From Pseudomonadota bacterium (GTDB lineage Bacteria > Pseudomonadota > Gammaproteobacteria > Steroidobacterales > Steroidobacteraceae), in the NCBI GenBank assembly GCA_025356075.1, contig JANXUT010000060.1, positions 116,322 through 180,321 of the forward strand: a DNA stretch of 64,000 bases, read 5' to 3'. Below are positions 54,347-64,000 of the stretch, one piece after another; position 1 is the first letter of the stretch, and each line of letters opens with the position of its first letter. Below the pieces are notes generated by a model. The model was not told the origin of the DNA, ran no database searches, and worked only from the letters and a program-made list of their open reading frames with translations. The translations under genes and the position numbers were made by a program.

Positions 54347-55822
54347 ATGCGCATCGCGCGACCTAAATCCCTGAGTGGCCTCCTGTTAATCGGTTTCGCG
54401 CTGGTCGCGATTCCGCTCCTCGTCGCGGTCGTCAACACGACGCTCGAGATGAAGAAGCTGACCCAGCGCAGCGAACTCCTCGTCCACCACGGCGTCGACA
54501 TCACGCACGAGACGCAGGAGCTGCTGAAGCTGATTCCGCTCATGGAGGGCACCGCCGGCCTCTACCAGGCACTCGGCGCGACCAAGGACCTCGACACCTT
54601 CGCGCAGCACAAGGTGAGCTTCGATACGAGCCTCGCCAAGCTCGAACACCTGAAGGCCGGCGCCTCGAGCACGCGCATCCTCGGGCTCATCCGCGCCGAC
54701 GGCGCGCAGCTCGCGCAGGCGCTCAAGGACAATCCACCCGGCTCGCCGGAACTCCTGCACGCGATCGACGTGTTCCGTGCATCGCGCGACTCGGTCGAGG
54801 TGCTGAAGCAGCAGACGGGCGCCGACTTGAATTCGCAGCTCGCCGCCGTCCAGCAGATCGCCGCCGAGACCGAGCGCAGGCTCTACTGGCAGGCGGCGGC
54901 GCTGATCCCCGGCACCGCGCTCATCGTGCTCGTGTTCGTGTCGCTGCTCGCCCGGCCGATCCGCCAGATCGACCAGGCCATCAGCGAGCTCGGCCGCGGC
55001 ACGTTCTCACGTCCCATCGTCGTGCAGGGCCCGAGCGACCTGGAGCGCCTCGGCCGCCAGCTCGAGTGGCTGAGGGCGCGCCTCCTCGACCTCGCGCAGG
55101 AGAAGAACCGGTTCCTCCGGCACATGTCGCACGAGCTCAAGACCCCGCTCGCCAACATCCGCGAGGGCACGGAGCTCCTCATGGAAGGCGCGGTGGGTCC
55201 GCTCGATGCGAACCAGCGCGAGGTCGCGAACATCCTCAGGGAGAACGGCATCAAGCTGCAGCGGATGATCGAGAACCTGCTCTCCTTCAGCGCCTGGCAG
55301 GCGAAGGCGGTGGGCCTTGAACTCAGCCAGTTCCCGCTCCGCCAGCTCGTCAAGTCCGTGGTCAGCGCCCAGCAGCTGACCTTGGTCGCGCACCGCGTGA
55401 AGCTCGACGTGAAGGTGCAGGACATCGAGATCACGGCGGATCGCGGCAAGCTCCGGCTCATCCTCGACAACCTGATGTCGAATGCGGTCAAGTACACGCC
55501 GCGCGAGGGCACGATCTTCATCCACGCGCTCAACTACAAGGATCACCTGATCCTCGATGTCGGCGACACGGGACCTGGCATTCCGCCCGACGACCGCAGC
55601 CACATCTTCGAGGCGTTCTACACCGGCCGCATCGAGCCGGCGGGCCCGGTCAAGGGCACCGGCATCGGCCTCTCCGTCGTGCTCGAGTTCGTGCAGGCGC
55701 ACGGCGGCACGATCGAGCTCGTCGATGGCGTGCATCCGGGCGCGCACTTCAGGATCCGCCTGCCCGCGCGGCCGGCGGACCTTCGACCGGCGTCGACCGA
55801 ATCGACGGACGCCGCGGCATGA
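54347..55822 (+). CDS. glrK: Sensor histidine kinase GlrK (QseE)
   Basis: Inner-membrane kinase of the GlrK-GlrR (QseE-QseF) system, 491 residues. TM1 is about 12-32 (GLLLIGFALVAIPLLVAVV), a periplasmic helical domain of about 150 residues follows, TM2 is about 184-206, then a HAMP domain, H-box FLRHMSHELKTPLANIREG and the ATPase motifs ILDNLMSNAVKYTP, GDTGPGIP and KGTGIGLSVVLEFV. ATG 54347 was preferred over an upstream GC-rich extension. A TATCAT element lies 7 nt before this ATG. The next gene's ATG overlaps its stop, and the order kinase-lipoprotein-regulator matches qseEGF. Confidence 0.92.
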   Translation: MRIARPKSLSGLLLIGFALVAIPLLVAVVNTTLEMKKLTQRSELLVHHGVDITHETQELLKLIPLMEGTAGLYQALGATKDLDTFAQHKVSFDTSLAKLEHLKAGASSTRILGLIRADGAQLAQALKDNPPGSPELLHAIDVFRASRDSVEVLKQQTGADLNSQLAAVQQIAAETERRLYWQAAALIPGTALIVLVFVSLLARPIRQIDQAISELGRGTFSRPIVVQGPSDLERLGRQLEWLRARLLDLAQEKNRFLRHMSHELKTPLANIREGTELLMEGAVGPLDANQREVANILRENGIKLQRMIENLLSFSAWQAKAVGLELSQFPLRQLVKSVVSAQQLTLVAHRVKLDVKVQDIEITADRGKLRLILDNLMSNAVKYTPREGTIFIHALNYKDHLILDVGDTGPGIPPDDRSHIFEAFYTGRIEPAGPVKGTGIGLSVVLEFVQAHGGTIELVDGVHPGAHFRIRLPARPADLRPASTESTDAAA

Positions 55823-56442
55823 AGTGGCTCGGCAGCCCGGCGCTCGTACTCGCGCTCGCCGGGCTCGCCGGCTGTGGGGCGCTCGGGGACTCCTTCGGGA
55901 AGGCGACGCCGGCCCGGGCCGAACCCGTGATCAACCGGCCGGCGGCCGATGCGGAGGCCGCGCGCGAGTACCTGGCAGCGCTCGCGGCACTGCAGTCCTC
56001 GACGCCGGCCGCGCAGGCGGAGCTCTTCCAGTCGGCGCGCGCGGCCGCCGAGAGCGCGCCGACGACGATGAACCGGCTCCGCTACGCGCTCATGCTCGGG
56101 CTCCCCGCCCACGCGGCCAGCGATCCTGTCGCCGCCCGCAGACAGTTGTCAGAATTACTGGCAAGGCCAGAATCCATGTTGTCGGCCGAGCGTGCGCTCG
56201 CGGCGGTCATGCTCGCGAGTGTCGATGACCGACTCGTGCTGCTCGCGGAAACCCGCCGCCTGGAGCAAGATTCCGGACTGCGCGACAAGGACCGGACGAC
56301 CGGCCTGCAGAAGCGCTTGCAGGCGGAAGTGGATGAGAACGCGCGCCTGAAACGCGCGCTCGAGGATGCCCAGAAGAAACTCGACGCCGTTACGCAGGTC
56401 GAACGTTCGATAACCGGCCGGGGGAACCCGCCGAAACCCTAA
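55819..56442 (+). CDS. GlrKR-associated lipoprotein (QseG-like)
   Basis: 207-residue lipoprotein, signal LALAGLAGC with the lipidated Cys about residue 19. The mature protein is helical: EAAREYLAALAALQ near the start and a C-terminal coiled coil (KRLQAEVDENARLKRALEDAQKKLDAV). Position between kinase and regulator is that of QseG, an outer-membrane lipoprotein that activates QseE. Sequence identity to QseG is hard to judge by eye, so the name rests mainly on context. Codons around 56136-56185 are AT-rich, unlike the rest of the gene. Confidence 0.8.
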   Translation: MKWLGSPALVLALAGLAGCGALGDSFGKATPARAEPVINRPAADAEAAREYLAALAALQSSTPAAQAELFQSARAAAESAPTTMNRLRYALMLGLPAHAASDPVAARRQLSELLARPESMLSAERALAAVMLASVDDRLVLLAETRRLEQDSGLRDKDRTTGLQKRLQAEVDENARLKRALEDAQKKLDAVTQVERSITGRGNPPKP

Positions 56443-56462
56443 AGCTCCGAGGCAGACCCCCG

Positions 56463-57818
56463 ATGCAGGCCCTACGCAAAGACTCCCAGAAACGCCGCGC
56501 CAAGATCCTCGCCGTCGACGACGATCCGGGGCTGCTCCGGCTGCTGACGATCCGGCTGCGCTCGGAGAACTACGAAGTCGAGGCCGTGCAGAGCGCCGCC
56601 GAGGCGCTCGCGGCGATGGCGCGCTTTCGCCCCGACCTCGTGATCACGGACCTTCGGATGGACCAGATGGACGGCATCGGGCTCCTGAAGGAGTTGCAGG
56701 CGCGCTGGCCCGGCCTCAAGGTGATCCTGCTGACGGCGCACGGCACGATCCCGGACGCGGTGCGCGCGACCCAAAGCGGCGCGTTCAGCTTCATGACCAA
56801 GCCCGTCGAGAAGCAGGAACTCCTCGAGCAGGTGCAGAAGGCGCTCAAGATCTCGGGCTTTCCGACCGTCGATGAGGAGTGGCGCGCGGATGTCATCACC
56901 CGCAGCCCGCTCATGGAGGAGAAGCTCGGCCAGGCACACCTCGTGGCCGGTACCGACGCGCGCGTACTGCTGACGGGCGATGCCGGCGTCGGCAAGAAGC
57001 TCCTCGGCCGCGCGATCCACCGCGCGAGCACGCGACGCACCGGTCCTTTCCTCGTCATCAGCTGCAGCGAGGTCGCCGAGAGCGAGCTCGAGACCGACCT
57101 CTTCGGCTACGACAACGGCGCGGTGCCAGGAGCCGCCCGCGCGCAGCGCGGCCTCCTGCAGGCCGCCGAGGGCGGCACGGTCGTGCTCGAGGAGATCTCG
57201 GACCTGCCGGTGTCACTGCAGGCGAAGCTCGTGCGGGCGCTACAGGAGAACCGCGTGCGTCCGGCCGGCACCGACGAGACCCAGCCCGTGAACGCCCGCA
57301 TCATGGCGACGACGCGCCAGGACCTCACGCAGCTCATGGTGCAGGGCAAGTTCCGCGAGGACCTCTACTACCGCCTCAACACCGTCCATATCGACATCCC
57401 GGCGCTGTCGCGGCGGCGCGAGGACATTCCGCTGCTCGTCGCGCACTTCCTCGAACAGATCGCGGTCGAGACCGGGGTCCGCAAGATCTACTCACCCGAG
57501 GCGGTCGAGTTCCTGGCGACGGCCGAGTGGCCCGGCAACGTGCGCCAGCTGCAGGCGGTCGTTAGGCAGAACGCGACGATCGCGCAGACGGCGGTCATCA
57601 GCGCCGAGATCGCCGAGCAGGCGGTCGGCGCGGCCAGCGGCCTGCCCTCCTTCGATGCCGCGCGCGATGAGTTCACGCGCAACTACCTCGTGCAGATCCT
57701 GCAGATCACCGGCGGCAACGTGAGCCAGGCGGCCCGCCTCGCCAAGCGCAACCGCACCGACTTCTACAAGCTGCTGTCCCGCCACCAGCTGACGCCGGAT
57801 GAGTTCAAGGCGCGCTGA
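56463..57818 (+). CDS. glrR: Response regulator GlrR (QseF) with altered AAA+ motifs
   Basis: 451-residue regulator: receiver domain (DDDPGLLRLL, phospho-acceptor in VITDLRMDQMDG), AAA+ domain (about 145-375) and a Fis-type helix-turn-helix (GNVSQAARLAKRNRTDFYKLLSRH) that matches GlrR. The sigma-54 contact loop normally GAFTGA reads GAVPGA (219-224), and Walker B normally LFLDEI reads VVLEEI (E243 for Asp). Walker A G172-K178 (GDAGVGK) is intact. The PrsR protein at 60108 keeps standard motifs. It may therefore regulate without remodelling sigma-54. Third gene of the glrK operon, 20 nt after the lipoprotein gene. Confidence 0.9.
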   Translation: MQALRKDSQKRRAKILAVDDDPGLLRLLTIRLRSENYEVEAVQSAAEALAAMARFRPDLVITDLRMDQMDGIGLLKELQARWPGLKVILLTAHGTIPDAVRATQSGAFSFMTKPVEKQELLEQVQKALKISGFPTVDEEWRADVITRSPLMEEKLGQAHLVAGTDARVLLTGDAGVGKKLLGRAIHRASTRRTGPFLVISCSEVAESELETDLFGYDNGAVPGAARAQRGLLQAAEGGTVVLEEISDLPVSLQAKLVRALQENRVRPAGTDETQPVNARIMATTRQDLTQLMVQGKFREDLYYRLNTVHIDIPALSRRREDIPLLVAHFLEQIAVETGVRKIYSPEAVEFLATAEWPGNVRQLQAVVRQNATIAQTAVISAEIAEQAVGAASGLPSFDAARDEFTRNYLVQILQITGGNVSQAARLAKRNRTDFYKLLSRHQLTPDEFKAR

Positions 57819-58784
57819 CTAGCGGCGCGCGAGGCTGCCGCGCAGCAGCGCAAGGCCCGCGACGATGAGCGGCAGCACCATCAGGAGCTGGTAGACGACC
57901 GAGGCCGCCAGCGCGCCCGCCTCGGCGATTCCGAGTGGCCGTAAGGTCACGAGGAAGGCAACCTGCACGGAGCCCGCGTAGCCGGGCGCGTTCGGCAAGA
58001 GGAACGCAACGACAATCCCGACGACGACGAGGCAGCCGCTCGCAAAGGCGACGGGAAGTCCGATCACCGCCGCGCAGCCGTACACCGCCACCGCGACGCT
58101 GAGCCACTCGAGCAGCGACCAGCCGAGCACCGCGACAGAGGTCTTAGGCGAGCGCACCGGCAGGAGCCCCGCGAGGGCCGCCGCCAGCTGCGCCGTGATC
58201 CAGCCCTGCAGGCGCGCCGGTAGCGGCTTGGTGAGTACCCGCGCCAGGTGCGCAACGCCCGTCGGCATCGCCAGCGCGAGCACGATGACCGAGGCAAGGA
58301 GCGCCGCGACGATCGCGATCAGGCGCATCGCGGTCGCGATCTCCACCGCCGCGCCGATCGAGCCGAGCGCGGCGGAGCCGACGATGAGGACGCCAAAGAG
58401 GTCGAAGACGCGCTCGGCGACGATCGAGGACAGCACCGCCGCCGGCGCCCGCCCGTAGCGCCGGTGCAGCGATGCCGCCCGCGCGAACTCGCCCGAGTGC
58501 GGCACGAGCGCGTTGAGCGACAGGCCAACGAGCACGGGCCCGAGAAGAGTCGCGGTCCCAAGGTCCGCGGGCGAGCCGAGCAGCAGTCGCCAGCGCGCCG
58601 CCTTCGCGTAGACGAACAGCGCCGTCGCCGCGAGAACGAGGAGCGCCGGCAGCCCCCAGTGGCCCGCCGCGAGCAGCTGCCAGACTGCCGCCGGCGGCGT
58701 GCCGTGGAAGGCGAGCGCCAGCAGCACCGCGCCGACGAGGAGGCCCGCAAGTGCCGCGATGAGCCGCGAGCCGTGCGGGCTCAA
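57819..58784 (-). CDS. Flippase-like integral membrane protein (LPG synthase TM family)
   Basis: 321-residue protein with about eight transmembrane helices. It belongs to the family of the lysylphosphatidylglycerol synthase transmembrane region / UPF0104: KAARWRLLLG after TM2, LVGLSLNALVPHSGEFARAASLHRRYG, VLSSIVAERVFDLFGVL and the late FLLPNAPGYAGSVQ. Such proteins are thought to translocate or transfer lipid-linked molecules. It ends immediately against the glrR stop (convergent) and follows a sugar aminotransferase gene by 9 nt, so a role in glycan or lipid export is plausible. Confidence 0.82.
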   Translation of the reverse strand: MSPHGSRLIAALAGLLVGAVLLALAFHGTPPAAVWQLLAAGHWGLPALLVLAATALFVYAKAARWRLLLGSPADLGTATLLGPVLVGLSLNALVPHSGEFARAASLHRRYGRAPAAVLSSIVAERVFDLFGVLIVGSAALGSIGAAVEIATAMRLIAIVAALLASVIVLALAMPTGVAHLARVLTKPLPARLQGWITAQLAAALAGLLPVRSPKTSVAVLGWSLLEWLSVAVAVYGCAAVIGLPVAFASGCLVVVGIVVAFLLPNAPGYAGSVQVAFLVTLRPLGIAEAGALAASVVYQLLMVLPLIVAGLALLRGSLARR

Positions 58785-58793
58785 ACGGCGGCC

Positions 58794-59999
58794 TCAGGCG
58801 TAGAAGGCACGAATCACGTCGACGACGTACTCGAGCTGCGCAGGCGCCAGCTCCGCGTACACGGGGAGCGCCAGCGTCTCGGCCGCCGCGCGCTCGGACT
58901 CCGGGCAATCGCCCGCCTTGCCGCCGAGGTAACCGAAGCAGGCCTGCAGGTGCAGCGGCACGGGGTAGTAGATCTCCGAGCCCACTCCCGCATCGGCGAG
59001 GTACTGCTTGAGAAGGTCGCGCTTGGGCGCGCGGATCACGAACTGGTTGTAGATGTGCCGGTCGCCTGGCATCGCGTGAGGCAGCGTGACCGTCCCGGTG
59101 AGCGAGGCTGCGGCGAAGCGCTCGGCGTAGCGCGCGGCGTTCTTCTGCCGCCCGTCGGTCCAGCGGTCGAGGTGCGGTAGCTTCACGTTGAGGACCGCCG
59201 CCTGCACCTCGTCGATGCGGAAGTTGCCGCCGATCAGCGCGTGGTAGTACTTGGGCTTCCCGCCGTGGACCCGGAGCACGCGCATGCGCTCGGCGAGCGC
59301 CGCGTCATTCGCCGTGCAGAGGCCCGCATCGCCGAAGGCGCCCAGGTTCTTGCTCGGGAAGAACGAGAAGCAGCCGATGTCGCCGAGGCTGCCGGCCCGC
59401 TTGCCCCGGTACTCCGAGCCTATCGCCTGCGCGGCGTCCTCGATGAGCTTCAGGCCGTGGGCCCGCGCGAGGGTGATTAGCGGCTGCATCTCCGCGCACT
59501 GCCCGTAGAGGTGCACCGGCATCAAGGCCTTCACCTTGCCGCCCGTGGCGCGATTGACGAGGCCACCTTGGCGCGCCTCGCACTCCTCCGCCACGAAGCG
59601 CTCGACGGCCGCGGGGCTCAAGTTGAACGTGCGCGGGTCGATGTCGAGGAACACCGGCCGCGCACCCACGCGCGCGATCGTGCCGCCGGTCGCGAAGAAC
59701 GTGTAGGGCGAGGTGATGACCTCATCGCCCGCGCCGATGTCGAGCGCCATGAGCGCAAGGAGGAGCGCGTCAGTGCCCGAGGAAACGCCGATGCCGTAGG
59801 CCGAGCCCGTGTAGCGTGCGATCGCGGCCTCGAGTGCCGTCACTTCCTTGCCGAGGATGAAATGCTGCGACTCGTAGACGCTCTCGAGGAGCGGCAGGAG
59901 CTCCGCCTTGAAATCAAGGTACTGTGCCTTGAGGTCGAGCAGCGGGACTTGCATTCGGGCGGCGGGGACCTTGGCGGCACCCTTGGACGTCGCAGACAT
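58794..59999 (-). CDS. DegT/DnrJ/EryC1-type sugar aminotransferase
   Basis: PLP enzyme that transfers an amino group to a keto-sugar nucleotide during glycan synthesis. The 401 residues include PLLDLKAQYLDFK, FILGKEVTALEAAIA, GVSSGTDALLLALMAL, PVHLYGQCAEM, IEDAAQAIGSEY and the PLP lysine K217 in FFPSKNLGAFGDAG, then GGNFRIDEVQAAVLNVKL. Overall it resembles the WbpE/WlbC group. ATG 59999 has AGGAG upstream. It groups with the flippase-like gene and the exopolysaccharide regulators to its right. Confidence 0.92.
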   Translation of the reverse strand: MSATSKGAAKVPAARMQVPLLDLKAQYLDFKAELLPLLESVYESQHFILGKEVTALEAAIARYTGSAYGIGVSSGTDALLLALMALDIGAGDEVITSPYTFFATGGTIARVGARPVFLDIDPRTFNLSPAAVERFVAEECEARQGGLVNRATGGKVKALMPVHLYGQCAEMQPLITLARAHGLKLIEDAAQAIGSEYRGKRAGSLGDIGCFSFFPSKNLGAFGDAGLCTANDAALAERMRVLRVHGGKPKYYHALIGGNFRIDEVQAAVLNVKLPHLDRWTDGRQKNAARYAERFAAASLTGTVTLPHAMPGDRHIYNQFVIRAPKRDLLKQYLADAGVGSEIYYPVPLHLQACFGYLGGKAGDCPESERAAAETLALPVYAELAPAQLEYVVDVIRAFYA

Positions 60000-60107
60000 G
60001 ATCAACTCCTCAACCCGAGCGGCCGATCGCCGCGCGCATCGGCGGACGACTTTGATGCGCAATTGTATACGCACGGGGCGGCGAGGAATGCCACCCGCGG
60101 CGCGGCG

Positions 60108-61506
<1,399 letters not shown>

Positions 61507-61514
<8 letters not shown>

Positions 61515-63567
61515 TGGAATCCCGGGTGTCGCGCTTCAGTCGTAACACAAGACTGGTCCCGGCGCCGGGGACGCTCGTCACACTAACCTCCCCGCCCGCG
61601 GCCCGGACGAACTCGCGGATCTGGAACGCGCCGATTCCCATGCCTTTGCTGCCCTTGGTCGTGTCGAACGGCCGAAACAGCCGTTCGCGCACGAACTCCG
61701 CGCTCATGCCTCGCCCGCTGTCGGCAATCTCGATCTCGGCCCAGCTGTCGACTTCCCGCAGGCGCACCTCGACGCGGCCTTCGGGCGCGGCGTCCTGGGC
61801 GTTGCGAATGGCGTGCTCGAGGGCGAAGTCGAGCGCCTGTTCGGCGACGAACGCAGCGACGGGCGCGGCGCCTGCCGCGAGCGCCGGCCGTGGCAGGCGG
61901 TCGGAGCAACGCGCCACCGCGCGCTCGCAGGCTGCTGCGAGCGGCACCCGCCGCGGCGCCGACGGCACGTCGCCGCCCTTCAGCTGCTCGAGGAGCCGGG
62001 TGGTGCGCCTGACGGTGTCGGTGATCGTGGCAATCATGTCATCGACGAATTCGGCGTTATGGCGGTGGCGCGCGGCATTCTCGACCGCGAGGCGCTGCTG
62101 GGCAATGACGTTGGTGAGGTCGTGCATGACGAATGCGGTGAACCGGCTGAGCGCGGCGAACTGGCGCTCGCGTGCGAGCTCATCGGCGGCCTGTGCCACC
62201 GCGAAGTAGCTCGCGGTCTGCCGGCCGACCGTGCGCAGCAGATCGAAGTCCTCCCACGTCAGCGGCTCCTCGATGATCGCCTGCTGCAGGACCACGAACG
62301 CCGTCAAGACCTCCTTGTGGACGAGCGGGATCACGAGGTGCGCACCGTCCATCGCCGCAAGCCAGCCCGGAAGCGGCACCGCGGCATCCGGCCCGCGTCC
62401 GGCCCGCGCTGCCGCGACATCGAAGATCCACGCGCGGCTCTCGAGTGCGCGGCAGAAAGCGCCGTCGGCAGGCTCGCTCGGAACGGCTGGATCACCGAGA
62501 TCCCCGGCCTGCCAGCGAAAGACTGCGTCCTCGCGCACCCAGATCCCGCCACCGCGCGCGCCGGCGAGCCGGATAAAGACCGGCAGTGCCCGTTCAGGCA
62601 ACGTGCCGGCCGCATCATCCCCGGCGAGCGCCGCCGTCAGGCGCAGCCATTCGTCGCGATAGTCGTACTTGTGGGCCAGGAAGTACTTGTTGAGGACGAC
62701 CCGGAGCCGCGCGCGCACGGTGCCCGAGAGCATCGCTGCGACGAACCCGAGCCCCGCCGCCGCTATCGACACGACGATTAGCGCCCGTCCCACTTCGCCG
62801 CCGAGCTCCTGCAGGTAGTGGCGCACGATGCCGACGCCGAGGACGTATGCGGCCGCCGCGAGCAGTGTCGCCGCAAAGTAGGCGAAACGGCGGGACAGCA
62901 CGAGGCGTGCGCGCGAGCGATGCAGCCGGCTGACGCTGACGCCGATGAGCGGCGCCGCGAGGGCGACGACGAGATCGCGGGCTATCCACTGGTCCCGGTC
63001 GGCGGAACCGCTGACGACGGCCGCGGTGAAGTACACCGCGTCGTACGCGAATATCGCGCCGACACCAAGCCAGACGAACTTGCTCGCCCACATCAGCGCC
63101 GAGCGGATGCCGCCGGCGATCTGCGCGACGTGCAGTACGAGCGCTAAGCCGAACACCGCCATGATGAGCGCGAGCAGCGGGTAGCTCCGTTCGAGCGAGA
63201 GTCCAAACGGCAGGTCCACCTCGGCAAGATCACCGGCACTGACCGCAAGACCCATCACGAGAATCGCCGCCGGCACGCCGCGCAGAAGCAAGACGCCCCG
63301 CGTCGACCACGGCTGCTCGATCGCGCAACTCAGGAAGGCGATCCAGAGGTAGGACTTCAGGAGGTCGAGCGCGGCGCCGACCGGCACGGGCGCTGGCCCG
63401 GGCGCGAGTGCGGAGCCGACCGCCCAGGCGATCGTCGCGAGCACTGCGGCCCAGAGATAGCCCCAGGAGCCCTCGTTGCGCCAGCGCAGCGGCACGAGCA
63501 GCGCAAGCGGCGCGAGGGCTGCGGTAGCGATTGCGCCGGCTATTGGTGCGCTTGCCATCGCGGTCAT
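61507..63567 (-). CDS. prsK: PEP-CTERM-associated histidine kinase PrsK
   Basis: 686-residue membrane sensor kinase. About eight to nine N-terminal transmembrane helices (1-280), a GAF domain (about 320-470), then FTAFVMHDLTNVIAQQRLAVENAARH with the phospho-accepting His in an unusual H-box (MHDLTN) typical of PrsK, and the ATPase domain (ALEHAIRNAQDAAPEG, IADSGRGMS, KGSKGMGIGAFQIREFV). It may start at the ATG four codons later. Partner of PrsR. Confidence 0.92.
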
Positions 63568-63574
63568 CCCGGCG

Positions 63575-64000
63575 CTAGCGCGCGCCCCGGCTCCACAACA
63601 CGACTTCGACGGTCTGCAGCAGGATCACGAAGTCGAACAGGAGGCTGCTGTTCTTCACGTAGTAGAGGTCGTACTGCAGCTTCTCGAGGGCATCCTGCTC
63701 GGAGGACCCGTACGGGTAGCAAAGCTGAGCCCAGCCGGTGAGCCCTGGCTTTACGGTGTGCCGTTCGGCGTAGTACGGAATCTGCTGTTCCAGCCGGCCG
63801 ACGAATTCCGGGCGCTCCGGGCGCGGGCCGACGAAGCGCATGTCGCCGAGCAGGATGTTGAGTAGCTGCGGCAGCTCATCGATCCGGACCTTGCGGATGA
63901 ACGCGCCGACCCGCGTGACGCGCGAGTCGACCGCGGCCGCCCAGACGGCCTTGCCCGGTTTCTCGGCATCGACGCGCATGCTGCGGAACTTTAGGACGCG
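63575..64000 (-). CDS. Exopolysaccharide sugar transferase, 5' end outside window
   Basis: C-terminal 141 residues of a bacterial sugar transferase (undecaprenyl-phosphate sugar-1-phosphate transferase), which starts lipid-linked polysaccharide. The frame enters from the right edge with RVLKFRSMRVDAE and continues through VTRVGAFIRKVRIDELPQLLNILLGDMRFVGPRPERPEF, PGLTGWAQLCYPYG and DLYYVKNSSLLFDFVILLQTVEVVLW. The CYPYG and YYVKN variants match the transferase of exosortase/PEP-CTERM loci. prsK starts 8 nt after its stop. Confidence 0.92.
   Translation of the reverse strand, partial: RVLKFRSMRVDAEKPGKAVWAAAVDSRVTRVGAFIRKVRIDELPQLLNILLGDMRFVGPRPERPEFVGRLEQQIPYYAERHTVKPGLTGWAQLCYPYGSSEQDALEKLQYDLYYVKNSSLLFDFVILLQTVEVVLWSRGAR

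Overview
The window is GC-rich bacterial chromosome carrying dense, mostly housekeeping genes. The gene set points to a non-enteric gammaproteobacterium: the order rpsB / map-glnD-dapC-dapD, GlrK-lipoprotein-GlrR (QseEGF), SrkA, DusA, a DinG/YoaA helicase next to tsaB, and an exosortase-type PrsK-PrsR-sugar transferase block. GTG starts and 1-8 bp gene overlaps are common. I saw no tRNA, rRNA, CRISPR, phage or transposase gene.

Layout. 1-7512: rpsB (cut by the left edge) divergent from map-glnD-dapC-dapD-gmd. 7663-15596: an accessory locus made of two divergent units. One holds a small YgaP-like membrane protein, an RND adaptor, an RND pump, a sulfide:quinone oxidoreductase-type flavoprotein and a TolC-like outer-membrane factor. 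The other holds an ArsR-family repressor with the BigR/SqrR cysteine pair and a second YgaP-like protein. 15659-28764: a dispersed phosphate regulon (pstC-pstA-pstB-phoU, a second phoU, a porin, pstS, phoR, phoB) with Pho-box-like repeats before pstC, pstS and phoB, interleaved with dapE, dsbB and an LpxH-like hydrolase. 28866-31504: tsaB and a DinG/YoaA helicase. 31645-37363: REP-like repeats, then six genes for a secreted-subunit / chaperone / outer-membrane barrel system that I cannot assign to a named fimbrial class. 37576-45639: pckG, a cyclase-FHA protein, and a minus-strand run N-formylglutamate hydrolase - ybdK - MFS - TfdA-like dioxygenase - dusA. 45712-53120: a 1226-residue PAS/GAF/GGDEF/EAL protein, typA, a lipoprotein and srkA. 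53239-57818: galE, then glrK-lipoprotein-glrR. 57819-64000: a flippase-like membrane protein, a sugar aminotransferase, PrsR, PrsK and the end of an undecaprenyl-phosphate sugar transferase, which is the edge of an exopolysaccharide locus.

How the genes work together. DapC, DapD and DapE cover three consecutive steps of the succinylase lysine/diaminopimelate pathway but are split between two loci. PhoR-PhoB should control high-affinity phosphate uptake through PstSCAB and the porin. The two most interesting units are the predicted persulfide-controlled RND pump with an SQR gene inside its operon, and the chaperone/subunit/barrel surface system. Also notable is a GlrR homologue whose sigma-54 contact loop and Walker B motif are altered.
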